Counted from the first letter of the stretch, positions 1-8,736 are shown. The stretch: 64,000 bases of DNA from a virus (IMGVR_UViG_3300022226_000002:1-64000); one strand, 5' to 3'. Notes: generated by a model not told the origin, from the sequence alone. Program-made: numbers and translations.

Positions 1-503
1 CCCCTGTAGAACCTGACCACCTTGTGCCGTCGGCTGTAGTCGCTCGAAAACCGCCACTCCATTCCGATCTCCTTCATCAGCCGGTCCACGGCATGATGCG
101 GCCATTGGATGGCAGAGTCTCCACCAATGCATCCGACCGTCCTGACCGGCCTGTCTGGGCGAGTCTCGTTGTCAAAGTTGCAGTGATGCTGAGGAATAAG
201 GTACAGCGGCCTAGTGCCAAAATAATCCGGCAGCACTGTCAACTGTTCCTCGGACACAGCAATCACGGGACCTTGCGTCATGCAATTGACACGTTTCAAG
301 CGAGGGATGCCGCAGTCGATAACGTCGTGAAACGCACGCCAAGGTTCCCTTGTCGGGCAATGGCCAAGAATGTAGATGCATACATCACCTTCATATCCAT
401 CCTCTGGGTTGAACCTCCCTCCCAGCCTATCGGCCATCTGAATTCCGCGGATCTCCCCAGGACCGCCGCAGAATCGCGCAAAAAATGAAAACGACGCGAT
501 CAT
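1..503 (-). CDS. Glycosyltransferase-like protein, C-terminus cut by window edge
   Basis: Open minus-strand frame starting at the ATG directly after the methyltransferase stop (TGA then ATG) and running off the left edge after about 167 codons. The visible part contains VIAVSEEQ and PLYLIPQHHCNF segments and a GGDSAIQWPHHAV segment, the pattern of short GT-B fold glycosyltransferase-like proteins in which a host-cell or nucleotide-sugar binding half follows. Function is inferred from this resemblance and from the neighbouring glycosyltransferase and methyltransferase; the catalytic half may lie outside the window. The plus-strand frame over the same bases is its shadow. Confidence 0.6.
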   Translation of the reverse strand, partial: MIASFSFFARFCGGPGEIRGIQMADRLGGRFNPEDGYEGDVCIYILGHCPTREPWRAFHDVIDCGIPRLKRVNCMTQGPVIAVSEEQLTVLPDYFGTRPLYLIPQHHCNFDNETRPDRPVRTVGCIGGDSAIQWPHHAVDRLMKEIGMEWRFSSDYSRRHKVVRFYR

Positions 504-1103
504 TCAACTCCTCCGCACCCAAAATGCGGTGGGCTCTTTCTCCCTGGTGATGTACCAAGGGCGAATGTCGTGGCACTTCGTGTAAGCATCTACCGCCTCC
601 ACAACGCCAGCCCAGTGGCCTGGTCGGTAATCGTGCAGGGCCACGATGCCGCCCATTCGGACCTTTGGCGCCCAGTAAATCAGATCACACACCACAAAAT
701 CAAACTGGTGGTTTGCATCGATGTAGACAAAATCAACCGATTGATCTTCAAATTCACTCACCGCATCCATGCTCGTCTTACGGATGACAGTGATGTTGTG
801 TCCTTTGATTTGATTCATGGCGTGCGCGTACAGCTTCTCCTGCCTCTCCTGGCTCGCGACGCCATGTCCAGCATCGTAGGCCATCCATGGATCAACGCAC
901 CACAAATGCATGTCGCGGTTGGCGTCGCAAAGGGCCGTAGCAAATTCGCCCTTCCGTGTGCCCACTTCCACGCCCTTCATGAATTGGAGCTTTTTGAAGA
1001 CTCGCCCAAGGTCCACGCGATTCCCTCTCTTGAGCAATCGCGGCAAGTTGTCGCTGGTGTCTTCGGTGGCGAATATCTCCAAGATCACTTTGTCTGCGTC
1101 CAT
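504..1103 (-). CDS. Class I SAM-dependent methyltransferase (Methyltransf_24 type)
   Basis: 199 residues. A Rossmann motif I is visible as EVGTRKGEF at about 46-54, an acidic-loop strand VDFVYIDANHQFD at about 124-136, and the GGIVALHDYRPGHW strand that is typical of the small Methyltransf_24 enzymes that modify sugars or other small acceptors. The start ATG overlaps the stop of the upstream glycosyltransferase (TAATG), so the two are translationally coupled. In context it probably decorates a glycan made by the flanking glycosyltransferases; the substrate is not visible from sequence. Confidence 0.8.
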   Translation of the reverse strand: MDADKVILEIFATEDTSDNLPRLLKRGNRVDLGRVFKKLQFMKGVEVGTRKGEFATALCDANRDMHLWCVDPWMAYDAGHGVASQERQEKLYAHAMNQIKGHNITVIRKTSMDAVSEFEDQSVDFVYIDANHQFDFVVCDLIYWAPKVRMGGIVALHDYRPGHWAGVVEAVDAYTKCHDIRPWYITREKEPTAFWVRRS

Positions 1104-1798
1104 TAAGCCACTCCTGTGTAGTGGGCCACGATGTCGGCCGCCTTGCCCCAGTAAGGAATCTCGGTCGCCTTCAGTTCGCCTTCCTGCCTCTTCAACTTTG
1201 GGTTATTCAGATACGTTGGCGACACCCCCGTCGGGTGTGCCAGGTTTACCACGGCAATCGGCGACCACCATTCAACGTGCTTGCGACGTGTCACATGCAT
1301 TCGGACGTCTGAATCCTCGCGGCCAATTTCACCCGGTCGCGGATGGCCTCGTGGGTACTTCGCCTCTCGTTCGTCCAACGCTGCAATCATCAACTCCCTT
1401 GAGCAGATCATCGTGAACCCGCCTAGTCTCCGAAGAAGCGAAAACCGAGGTTCCTTGTGCCAGGACATGACCGTCCAACGGGCCATGTTGTACGCCACTT
1501 CATCTGCCTTCGGCCGAAAGTGCCTGAAGTGAATTGGAGGATAGAGGGAATCATCCTCAGCGATGGCAATGTACTCCGTTCTGGCAGCCTTGGCGGCCTT
1601 GTTCCACATAAGAAACGTGCCCCATCTCCCGTATGGCACGTCCTGAACGATGTTCGTTTCCCCCAAGTCCATTGGTTTAGACGACACAGTAATCAATGGA
1701 AAATCACCTACCGCCGCCAGCAGATGCCCCAGGTGGAAATCAACCCAACGCTGGGGCATCCGATTGGCGGTCATGTAGATGATGGTTAAATCGGACAT
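1103..1798 (-). CDS. GT-A-like glycosyltransferase
   Basis: 231 residues from the ATG at 1798 (four bases after the upstream stop, TAAGGATG); a longer frame exists but its extra N-terminus only reads the upstream gene's repeat tail in another frame. The opening SDLTIIYMTANRMPQRW strand and an EDD triad at 81-83 preceded by EYIAIA fit a GT-A nucleotide-sugar transferase with a DxD-like metal site. A GREDSDVRMHVTRR stretch may be the acceptor side. It sits between a virion-type protein with a Ser/Pro-rich tail and a methyltransferase, suggesting glycosylation of a virion component. Confidence 0.7.
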   Translation of the reverse strand: MSDLTIIYMTANRMPQRWVDFHLGHLLAAVGDFPLITVSSKPMDLGETNIVQDVPYGRWGTFLMWNKAAKAARTEYIAIAEDDSLYPPIHFRHFRPKADEVAYNMARWTVMSWHKEPRFSLLRRLGGFTMICSRELMIAALDEREAKYPRGHPRPGEIGREDSDVRMHVTRRKHVEWWSPIAVVNLAHPTGVSPTYLNNPKLKRQEGELKATEIPYWGKAADIVAHYTGVA

Positions 1799-1800
1799 CC

Positions 1801-2289
1801 TTACGTCGCCGACGGTGAACTCGACGGTGAACTCGACGGCGAACTCGACGGCGAACTCGAAGGCGTACTCGAAGGCGACGCCGACGGCGAACTCGAAGGC
1901 GTACTCGAAGGCGACGCCGACGATACAACCGTCCCGACGTTCCCCTCCAAAATTTCCCAACGGAATGATCCGGCGGTAATCGTCACCGAGATCAACGACA
2001 GGAAGTCAGAGGCGTCCGCAAACGTCGCTTCCGTTTCCAGCGCCACGTTCAGGCCGGCGGCGGCAGTCACTACCGCATTTCCGCCGCCGTCCGTCTTCAG
2101 TCGCAAGACGAGCCGGATGCCGGGCTTGGTCGGATTGGCCAGCGTTCGGGTTTCTCCCGAAGCGCCCGTGGTCATTTCGCAGATTTGGAGGTCGGCCGTG
2201 GCGCGAATAGTGCCAGTGTCGCCGGGATCTGCCAGCAACTTCGGCCCTCTATAAAGGTCGTGATGTATTCTTTGAGGGGACATACCCAT
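1801..2289 (-). CDS. Probable virion protein with Ser/Pro-rich C-terminal tail
   Basis: 162 residues. Residues 1-118 form a compact domain (HDLYRGPKLLADPG, DLQICEM, LVLRLKTDGG, ADASDFLSLISV) that is clearly paralogous to the next gene. Residues from about 122 on are a SPSS/SPSA/TPSS low-complexity tail with no counterpart in the paralogue. A start at the third codon (ATG at 2283) is equally possible and aligns better with the paralogue. Position at the end of the fibre block suggests a virion or decoration protein; no family recognised. The tail resembles the linker of the protein at 5.8-6.7 kb. Confidence 0.75.
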   Translation of the reverse strand: MGMSPQRIHHDLYRGPKLLADPGDTGTIRATADLQICEMTTGASGETRTLANPTKPGIRLVLRLKTDGGGNAVVTAAAGLNVALETEATFADASDFLSLISVTITAGSFRWEILEGNVGTVVSSASPSSTPSSSPSASPSSTPSSSPSSSPSSSPSSSPSAT

Positions 2290-2360
2290 GAGAGGAACCC
2301 TTTCAAAAAGGTAGGAACAGGTGCAAGTTGCACCAGAGGAACACGTTCGGGTAACCGGCC

Positions 2361-2723
2361 CTACGCCAGCGTGACGCCAGTGTTGCCTTCAGCGATTTCC
2401 CATCTGTACCCGGTCGCTGTCGAGACAGAAATCAACGAAAGCAGATCGCTCGCGTCCGCAAATGTAGCCTCCGTTTCTAAGGAGGCATTAAGGCCCTCCG
2501 CAGCTGTCACAACTACGTTTCCGCCATCGGTCATGAGCCGCAACACCAAGCGGATGCCGGACTTCGTGGGAGCGGCAAGGATACGGGTCTCCGGCGCAGC
2601 GGAAACCATCTCGCAGATTTGCAGGTCCTGACTGACTCGGATCGTGCCTCCGTTGCCGGGATCCGCCATGGACTTGGGAACGCGGTACAGGTCTGAATGG
2701 ACTCGGTGCGACATGATAGACAT
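2361..2723 (-). CDS. Probable virion protein, paralogue of the next gene
   Basis: 120 residues. It matches the N-terminal domain of the 1801-2289 product over almost its whole length (shared DLYR..K..ADPG, DLQICEM, GIRLVLRL, LETEATFADASD, LLSLISV, RWEI.EGN), so the two are a tandem duplication. It lacks the Ser/Pro tail. The 70-base gap between the copies contains a perfect palindrome, GTGCAA-G-TTGCAC. Function unknown; probably a small structural protein. Confidence 0.75.
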   Translation of the reverse strand: MSIMSHRVHSDLYRVPKSMADPGNGGTIRVSQDLQICEMVSAAPETRILAAPTKSGIRLVLRLMTDGGNVVVTAAEGLNASLETEATFADASDLLSLISVSTATGYRWEIAEGNTGVTLA

Positions 2724-2817
2724 CCTTTCTCAAAAGGAAGAGGAACAGGGCCTTAGCCCAGAGGAACATGACAACACCGGGACAACGCCCGGCTCAGAAC
2801 AACACAATGTAGCTGCC

Positions 2818-4098
2818 TTAGACGCTCGGGAAACCTGTCTGATCTCTCGCCCACAAGACAAAGTCGTCGGCTTCCGCAAAAATGGTTGTAACTTTATTGT
2901 CTAGCTTCACACCATGTCGTGTAGCTGCTTGCTGGGTTGATGCACTGCCATAGGTAATCCTGTTCGCGCCTGACAGATATGCGGTAATCGTTGTCCCATC
3001 CGCAACTACCTGCACGGCATATTCTGTCCCAGCCGTGATCGTGACCGATGCGCTCGCTCTGGTCGTAGGTGTTCCACTGACATATTCGTTGATCTCGAAA
3101 CTGTTGCCGACAGCGTCTAGCAGAATCTCCCAATGGTCATCGGATGGGGTCGAATCATTCGCTCGGACAACTGCTGCCGCCCAATCTGATGGCGTCAATT
3201 TGACTTGCATGACAATGTCACTCTGGCTGACAGCAACATCACACAAGACATCATCGCCCGCCCCTGTCCCTGTGTTCTGCAGCTTGTTGCTTACTATTTC
3301 ACCTTCTCCTGAATTGCTTTTGGTCTCCGTCCATCCAATTCCATTACCTCCGCTCTCCGCTGCGCCGGCCCCGTCGGTACTGCCCAATGTGGTACTATCG
3401 GTTCGATCAAACGAATCACTTGCTAGTGGTGTTGGCGTCCAGCGTGTTGACGGGACCCGCCAGTTGTCCACTCCTGATGTTTCGCCCGCTATTTCGGATC
3501 TCGCGATTAGTGCAGGATAGAGTGTGGCTGTTGAGCCAGTGTCCCCCACCCATAGAAGAGTCCATATTCCGCTTATTTTGATAAAAAAGAAGGATCCTGT
3601 TGCCCTCAACACAATGGCATAGTTGTGCATTGTGGTAACAGTGTAATCAGCAATGACAATAACTGGATTTCCAGGCGAAACAACTCGCGCTGTGTCTGCC
3701 AATAATCCGAATGACGCCTCGTTATTGGCATTACTGGGAGTTGCGGCCGTGAAAAACCCAAATACCGGATGCGTCCAGCTAGAGCCATTGTCCGCGTCGC
3801 GCCGAACATCCAACAGAAACATGCGTCCAGCAGTCCGTGTAACTGCATCACCACGGACGTTGCTTGTGCTGCCGTCACCTGCAGCCGCGGAGTTAACCAC
3901 GGGGATCTCCAGGACGCCGCTGGAAATCGCCATTGAAGCGTGAGTCTGGATGAACGTCAGCGTACCCGGCCCCGGTTCAGCCGTGCGGGGAGAGACCACC
4001 GGAGCAGGATCTGCTGTAGTGAATTCGTCCGTCTGCTGGTAAGTCACGCCATATCCAGCCTTATGCAAAATAACGACCGGCACGAACATTACAGACAT
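2818..4098 (-). CDS. Tail or fibre protein with two lectin-like (LamG-type) domains
   Basis: 426 residues. Two beta-rich halves can be seen: residues about 50-215, and about 225-415, which starts with a SFDRTDSTTLG motif typical of concanavalin/LamG-like repeats in phage tail proteins and contains EYAVQVVADGTTITAYLSG, the usual ligand-face strand. No catalytic motif seen. It likely contributes to host surface binding. Start ATG at 4098 lies seven bases downstream of the preceding gene's stop. Confidence 0.65.
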   Translation of the reverse strand: MSVMFVPVVILHKAGYGVTYQQTDEFTTADPAPVVSPRTAEPGPGTLTFIQTHASMAISSGVLEIPVVNSAAAGDGSTSNVRGDAVTRTAGRMFLLDVRRDADNGSSWTHPVFGFFTAATPSNANNEASFGLLADTARVVSPGNPVIVIADYTVTTMHNYAIVLRATGSFFFIKISGIWTLLWVGDTGSTATLYPALIARSEIAGETSGVDNWRVPSTRWTPTPLASDSFDRTDSTTLGSTDGAGAAESGGNGIGWTETKSNSGEGEIVSNKLQNTGTGAGDDVLCDVAVSQSDIVMQVKLTPSDWAAAVVRANDSTPSDDHWEILLDAVGNSFEINEYVSGTPTTRASASVTITAGTEYAVQVVADGTTITAYLSGANRITYGSASTQQAATRHGVKLDNKVTTIFAEADDFVLWARDQTGFPSV

Positions 4099-4104
4099 CC
4101 TTAA

Positions 4105-4479
4105 TTAGAATGGCGAGGCAGTCATCCAAATCGCTTCAATCGTTCCTGTTGTGGCGTTACCGCCCTGTGCGACAACCACTTGGATGCGCTCCCCAATAAT
4201 CGGAATGAATTCCGAACTCGCACTTTCAGCAACAGCGTCCGCCACTGCATTGGCTAGGGCGCGAGGGTAGTAGAACACGTCACTGGTTCCAGCATTGGTC
4301 ACCGTCAAAATCGGTATGCCGGATGTCTCGCCGGTAATGGTTAGGTCCGCGCCAGTGGCCAGGGTTCCCGGTGAATACTTCAGAGCGATTAGTAATCCAC
4401 GGATCGTGGAGCCAATGTACACAGTGGCACTACCGTCTGCTGCCGTGGTAATGGTGGTTGGCGAACTATGGAAAATCAT
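4105..4479 (-). CDS. Small structural protein, head-tail block
   Basis: 124 residues beginning MIFHSSPTTITTAADGSATVY, a beginning I associate with short phage structural proteins near the connector or adaptor gene. The protein is beta-rich, with many TxTG turns (GADLTITGETSG, ILTVTNAGTSDVFYYP). No catalytic residues. It lies between the fibre gene and the adaptor-like gene. I cannot name a specific role. Confidence 0.65.
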   Translation of the reverse strand: MIFHSSPTTITTAADGSATVYIGSTIRGLLIALKYSPGTLATGADLTITGETSGIPILTVTNAGTSDVFYYPRALANAVADAVAESASSEFIPIIGERIQVVVAQGGNATTGTIEAIWMTASPF

Positions 4480-4549
4480 AACAGATCCCCCTCCCTGACG
4501 TGTTTTTAGTTAATGTCGCTGACATCTCGGTTGAGCGTGCTTTGACTAC

Positions 4550-5800
4550 TCATAAATCCGTTCCATCCAAAGAGACCGCTCCCAGACGTGACGATCTGAG
4601 CCAGTAAGAGTCGTAATCACTGCCGTATCGACGTTCACTGCGTGGCGCGTCTCGGCCTAGCGATGTCGCACCTGCGCGTTCCTGGTCGGTTTGAATCGCG
4701 AGCGGAAGAAGCTCGAGAAATCGGTTCTCGTGGACGTGCTCCCTCTCTTCGAAATTGTGCTCGGCGGCTGCGAGACACGCTTCCAGAATAAGCTGGCCCA
4801 GCTGCTCACCTCCTACCGGGTACTGATTTACAGAATCGATCATGGTCGGCCTGAGCAGCATCGGAACCCGCAAGACATAGGTGGCGTCGGGCGTGGGGTA
4901 AAATGCCAAACGACGCCTGCTTCCTGTCGTAGGGTCGAACTCTACTGTCCGCACCGAGTAGAACACCGGCCTATCGAAGTACGGGTCGTCCTGTTGCCAT
5001 GTCCGAATCGCCTGGTCGTGCCGCTGCCTGACGGGCGGATAGAGCTCGTTCTGATCCGGGTAGTATGTCAGGTCACTGTCATTTGACACGGCTTCAAACG
5101 ACGCATCCAGAGGAATTTCCGGTCGCCCGAGCTCATACGCCGTTCCTGCGTCGATATCCACCGTCGTGTCGTCCAACGTGATTTGTGTGTCGCTGTCCCG
5201 GCTGGCGATGGAGTAGTAGCTGTTGCTCGCCTTCAGCGTCCCGTCCGCTGCCCATGACGGAAACGTTCCGGTTGTCAGAGTCACCACGCCATTAACCACT
5301 GCGATAGTCCCCGTGGCGTAGGGCGGGGTGGTCGTTACGTCTTTAATGGGCCGGAAGAAAGACCACTCATGCGCGGCGTACACCCTTCGCAGGCCGTCTT
5401 TCAAACAGTCCTCCACATCATTTGTCTGATCAGCCGTCGCCCCATCGCGAATTCCGAACAGGTAATGCAGAACTCGTTCATACAGGCTCGCGTAGCTGGA
5501 CAGCATCCCGTAGGCATCATCGGCCACCGCAGGCAGGTCAAACTCGATATAGATGGTGTCGCCATCGTAGACGAACTCGATATAAGCGGTGTATGACACG
5601 TCGAACGCAGCGGTCAGGACATAATCGTAGGTGCCCGTGGCGCTGTTGGTCATGTTCGTTCCATCAGCAACTACCACCGCTTCGGTGTCGTTTCGCTTGA
5701 TACCATACGTGCCGGTTGGATCGGAGAGCTTGGCAGATGACACGTTCGTGAGAACGCCAGCAACCTTGAATGTCTGGGAAATGGTGCGGTTGATCGTCAT
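4550..5800 (-). CDS. Putative head-tail adaptor with N-terminal beta domain
   Basis: 416 residues. Residues 1-92 form a beta domain like the BppU or fibre N-terminal type. From about 100 the sequence turns helical (YERVLHYLFGIRDGA, DCLKDGLRRVYAAHEWSFF) and then beta, a layout of phage adaptor or gp4-like neck proteins in which a helical N-terminus is followed by a conserved ..YPTPDATYVLRVPMLLRP strand. The C-terminus again has helices (LGQLILEACLAAAEHNFEER). Its start overlaps the stop of the repeat-protein gene (ATGA). The adaptor assignment is inference from layout. Confidence 0.6.
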   Translation of the reverse strand: MTINRTISQTFKVAGVLTNVSSAKLSDPTGTYGIKRNDTEAVVVADGTNMTNSATGTYDYVLTAAFDVSYTAYIEFVYDGDTIYIEFDLPAVADDAYGMLSSYASLYERVLHYLFGIRDGATADQTNDVEDCLKDGLRRVYAAHEWSFFRPIKDVTTTPPYATGTIAVVNGVVTLTTGTFPSWAADGTLKASNSYYSIASRDSDTQITLDDTTVDIDAGTAYELGRPEIPLDASFEAVSNDSDLTYYPDQNELYPPVRQRHDQAIRTWQQDDPYFDRPVFYSVRTVEFDPTTGSRRRLAFYPTPDATYVLRVPMLLRPTMIDSVNQYPVGGEQLGQLILEACLAAAEHNFEEREHVHENRFLELLPLAIQTDQERAGATSLGRDAPRSERRYGSDYDSYWLRSSRLGAVSLDGTDL

Positions 5801-6753
5801 GTCACATCCGTCTCATCAAATGCGTAATCAGCACTCCCAGCGGAGCGAAACGTCACCTTGATCTCCCGTCTGCTATCTACATTCACTCCGGAAGACCTCG
5901 CTGTGAAGCACTGACTCTCGATGGTTATGATAACATCTGCGGCACTTGGGCTGGCGCTCGGGGTTGCACTCGGGGTTGCGCTCGGAGTTGCACTCGGAGT
6001 TGCACTTACACTGGCACTCGGGGTTGCACTTACACTGGCGCTCGGAGTTGCACTCGGACTCGCACTTGGGGTGGCGCTTACACTGGCACTCGGGGTGGCG
6101 CTCGGACTCGCACTTGGGGTGGCGCTTACACTGGCGCTTGGGGTGGCACTCGGGCTCGCGCTCGGGGTTGCACTCGGGCTGGCGCTGGGGCTGGCGCTGG
6201 GGCTCGCACTTGGGCTTGCGCTTGGGCTTGCGCTGGGACTCGCACTTGGGCTGGCACTCGGGCTTGCGCTGGGACTCGCACTTGGGCTGGCACTCGGGCT
6301 TGCGCTGGGACTCGCACTTGGGCTGGCACTCGGGCTTGGGCTTGCGCTTGGGCTTGCACTCGGGCTTGCACTTGGCGAGGCCGATGGTGACGCACTTGGG
6401 CTCGCGCTTGGGCTCGCACTTGGGCTTGCGCTCGGCGATGCCGACGGTGACGCACTCGGGCTCGCGCTTGGGCTTGGGCTTGCGCTTGGACTCGCACTGG
6501 GCGAGGCCGACGGTGACGCACTAGGGCTGGCGCTTGGGCTGGAGGCCGGGGCATCCGACACGTCAAGTGCAGGCGCGAACTCCCCAAACACGCCCTGCAC
6601 TCGATAGGCATCTGCAACACTTGTAAGGTCCTCGGAAACGACCGGTTTGAATTCACCGAAGACACCCTGGACATAGTTTAGACCAGCTGGGTAAAGATGA
6701 ATGCTCGGTTTAGCGCGCAGCGGCTGTATCGGGAATGAACGGCCGAGACGCAC
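5797..6753 (-). CDS. Virion protein with a 200-residue PSAS/PSAT linker
   Basis: 318 residues. The N-terminus carries a short internal duplication (YVQGVFGEFKP and RVQGVFGEFAP). Residues about 71-270 are an almost perfect SPSA repeat with TPSA and VSAT variants, and the last 48 residues are a small folded-looking domain (VIITIESQCFTARSSG). The linker has the composition of a flexible, potentially O-glycosylated spacer. It resembles the tail of the protein at 1.8 kb. Gene order between the adaptor and small fibre genes suggests a neck whisker or fibre. Length in relatives would be expected to vary with repeat number. Confidence 0.75.
   Translation of the reverse strand: MRLGRSFPIQPLRAKPSIHLYPAGLNYVQGVFGEFKPVVSEDLTSVADAYRVQGVFGEFAPALDVSDAPASSPSASPSASPSASPSASPSASPSPSASPSASPSASPSASPSASPSASPSASPSASPSASPSASPSASPSPSASPSASPSASPSASPSASPSASPSASPSASPSASPSASPSASPSASPSASPSATPSASPSATPSASVSATPSASPSATPSASVSATPSASPSATPSASVSATPSASVSATPSATPSATPSATPSASPSAADVIITIESQCFTARSSGVNVDSRREIKVTFRSAGSADYAFDETDVT
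5944..6543 (-). repeat. About 600 bp of 12-bp coding repeats (SPSA units)
   Basis: The coding strand repeats a four-codon unit encoding S-P-S-A, with blocks of S-P-S-A-T-P-S-A and S-V-S-A-T-P. Synonymous variation between units is high (GCN, AGN/TCN, CCN codons differ from unit to unit), and larger blocks of two to four units are duplicated. It creates long open frames in the opposite strand that are not genes. Repeat number is likely to be unstable. Confidence 0.9.
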
Positions 6754-6757
6754 GGGT

Positions 6758-7270
6758 TTAGACCTCGATAACTACGTAACAATAGGCATTGACGGCAGCA
6801 GCAGCCTTGACCCTGATTCGCAAATACTGAGCTGGTGTAAACGCAGGCTCACGTCCCAGTGGCCATTGCTTAATGAATTGCCCGGTAGGCGCGATGTGTT
6901 GCACATCCAGCATCCGGACATTGGCTGGAGTCCCTTCGACTGTCGAAGTATAACCCGTCGTTGTCGTGCTTAGCGTGAACGGATAATCGGTAACGGGTGT
7001 TGTCCCAAGGGGATCTAGGTTCACTATCCCAGCCGCGACATGGGCGGTAACTGTTGCAGCTACCGTTGTCGTCAGCAACTCCACATCGATTGGTTCAGCA
7101 GCCGTCGAACCATCAAATGAAATGCCCCATTCGACAACCTTACCCCTAGTGACCCTACTAGCCCCCATCTTCACTTGCAGCATGGTCTTAATGCCTGTGC
7201 CTGTCGTTACCGCTACCTGTGATGCGGTTGTGGGCCTGGGTCCATTCGGAATCAGATATAGCTCTGCCAT
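6758..7270 (-). CDS. Small beta-rich virion protein
   Basis: 170 residues, no recognised family. Beta-strand pattern with Ala/Thr-rich turns (ELLTTTVAATVTAHVAAGIVN, TLSTTTTGYTSTVEG) and no Cys cluster or catalytic motif apart from one Cys near the end. It sits four bases before the repeat protein and nine bases after the LamG gene, so it belongs to the fibre block. Probably a fibre or fibre-attachment subunit. Confidence 0.6.
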   Translation of the reverse strand: MAELYLIPNGPRPTTASQVAVTTGTGIKTMLQVKMGASRVTRGKVVEWGISFDGSTAAEPIDVELLTTTVAATVTAHVAAGIVNLDPLGTTPVTDYPFTLSTTTTGYTSTVEGTPANVRMLDVQHIAPTGQFIKQWPLGREPAFTPAQYLRIRVKAAAAVNAYCYVVIEV

Positions 7271-7279
7271 GTTGGCTCC

Positions 7280-8155
7280 TTAATAGAATGCAGCTCGTTC
7301 GACTGCTATGTCGCGTGAGAGTTGATTTTTGTGGAATGTATCCGCCGCTGGCGCTATGCCAACACGTCGACTGACCATATTCAGTAGTGGCGAGTACCGC
7401 AGCTGGCTCAGTCGGTATAGCTGGTTGACTTCTGCTGCGGACAGAGCGCGATTGTAAATGCGGATGTCGTCTAGTACGCCTTCGTAAAAATGTTGCCAAG
7501 CGCCGCTGATATTCCCAGCACCCAGTCCTACAGACAGCGAATTACTCAGATCCGCATTTGATGGGCTATTGCTCACCCCGAGCGTCGTTACATCCGGCTT
7601 GCCGTTTACATAGATTTGCGCATCCGCCGCATTAGGCGTTGTCTGCCGATTCACGAAGACCATTCCGGCCTGAACCCAACCAGCCAGACGTATATTCGTT
7701 GCTCCATCCCATGCCGAATAAGTCAATCCGTTTGTGATGGTCATGCGAACGCCATTTACCGCATCGTTATAGCTGAGCGCAAATCCCTGAATTTTTGGTG
7801 TCCCTTGCTGGATTTTATCAACAAACCTCTGAGTTACTGTAGATGTGACATTTACCCAGCAAAAGATACTAAATAACGTTGATGTCCCAAAATCAAACGC
7901 ATCGTCATCAGGAACAGTCATATAGTCATCCGTGCCATCAAACACCCACTCGCCAAAACCGCCGGGCCTGCTTGTCCCTTTCCATTTGGTACTGATCGCA
8001 TCTGCGCCAATAGACCATGTCCCGTGATTCTTCCCGACTAGATCCACCACCGTTGAACCGCCGTTGTTTGCTGGTGTTACTCGCCAATAACCCACCAGCC
8101 CACGATTAAGCGGGTGGTTCCAGTTGATCGGATTCTGCCAAATAACCGGACCCAT
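7280..8155 (-). CDS. LamG/concanavalin A-like lectin-fold fibre protein
   Basis: 291 residues. The hallmark sequence of the LamG_3 superfamily is present: HPLNRGLVGYWRV at about 14, FDGTDDYMTVPDDDAF at about 70, FSIFCWVN, QIYVNGKPD and the closing FYEGVLDDIRIYNRALSAAEVNQLY at about 220-245. These domains bind carbohydrate or act as passive fibre modules. The start ATG overlaps the upstream stop (TAATG). Likely a host-recognition fibre or tail-tip subunit. Confidence 0.85.
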   Translation of the reverse strand: MGPVIWQNPINWNHPLNRGLVGYWRVTPANNGGSTVVDLVGKNHGTWSIGADAISTKWKGTSRPGGFGEWVFDGTDDYMTVPDDDAFDFGTSTLFSIFCWVNVTSTVTQRFVDKIQQGTPKIQGFALSYNDAVNGVRMTITNGLTYSAWDGATNIRLAGWVQAGMVFVNRQTTPNAADAQIYVNGKPDVTTLGVSNSPSNADLSNSLSVGLGAGNISGAWQHFYEGVLDDIRIYNRALSAAEVNQLYRLSQLRYSPLLNMVSRRVGIAPAADTFHKNQLSRDIAVERAAFY

Positions 8156-8736
8156 TACTGCAGCTCTGGTATCACCGGATTCAGGACAATATGCGCCTCG
8201 ATGTCATCAGTATCGCAGATCGTTTGGCCGGTTTCATTCTTCACGATCAAAGAGCCATAGCGGTGTGGTGGGAACAGGTCGCCCACGTAGCCGATCTGCA
8301 CCGAATCGACAGCATCATTCGTCATAACCATGCTGCCGATGTATAGCAGCTGCTTGACCGAATCTGCCAAATCCGATGAATAGCCCGAATACGCTGCCGC
8401 AGCACCGCTGGCCGCTCCCATGTTGGCGGTGCCCGCTGTCGCCGATGGCGAAGCTGACCAGTAGAATTCGACCGCTTCCCCCGCTGTCGCCACAGCCACC
8501 TGCATCTCGATACAAGCCACGCACGCATACCGCTCGGCAAAGTGCGCCCCCAGGTCGACCTTGGCAGACTGGGCGGCCGCTGTATCAGCCAGGTTCAGCA
8601 ACACCAGCTCACACTGTGTATCGGTCCCGCTGCGCAAATCATTGGCAGCCGTCGGGCTGAAATCACCAGCGAAATTGGCGAAGCAAATCTGCGCCGGTGT
8701 ATCGTCCATCGGCTGCAGTAGGTATTTGTTTGGCAT
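8155..8736 (-). CDS. Structural protein of the fibre block
   Basis: 193 residues using the ATG at 8736, which overlaps the upstream stop (TGATG) behind a GGGGG ribosome site; a GTG one codon earlier is the alternative. The sequence is Ala-rich and beta-like with SVQIGYVGDLFPPHRYGSLIVKNETG near the end, reminiscent of small tail proteins that pair with LamG fibres. No named family. Coupled on both sides with its neighbours. Confidence 0.65.
   Translation of the reverse strand: MPNKYLLQPMDDTPAQICFANFAGDFSPTAANDLRSGTDTQCELVLLNLADTAAAQSAKVDLGAHFAERYACVACIEMQVAVATAGEAVEFYWSASPSATAGTANMGAASGAAAAYSGYSSDLADSVKQLLYIGSMVMTNDAVDSVQIGYVGDLFPPHRYGSLIVKNETGQTICDTDDIEAHIVLNPVIPELQ

Noticed and set aside
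24-488. 154-codon plus frame at the left end
   Set aside because: It mirrors the truncated glycosyltransferase frame, which has coupling to its neighbour and recognisable sequence.
1799-1960. N-terminal extension of the glycosyltransferase
   Set aside because: The extra residues are the SPSS repeat DNA read in another frame; the real start follows the upstream stop.
5921-6674. Long plus and minus frames antisense to or out of frame with the SPSA repeats
   Set aside because: They are repeats of LGLALG or AQAQAR words produced by the 12-bp units in other frames, without start signals.
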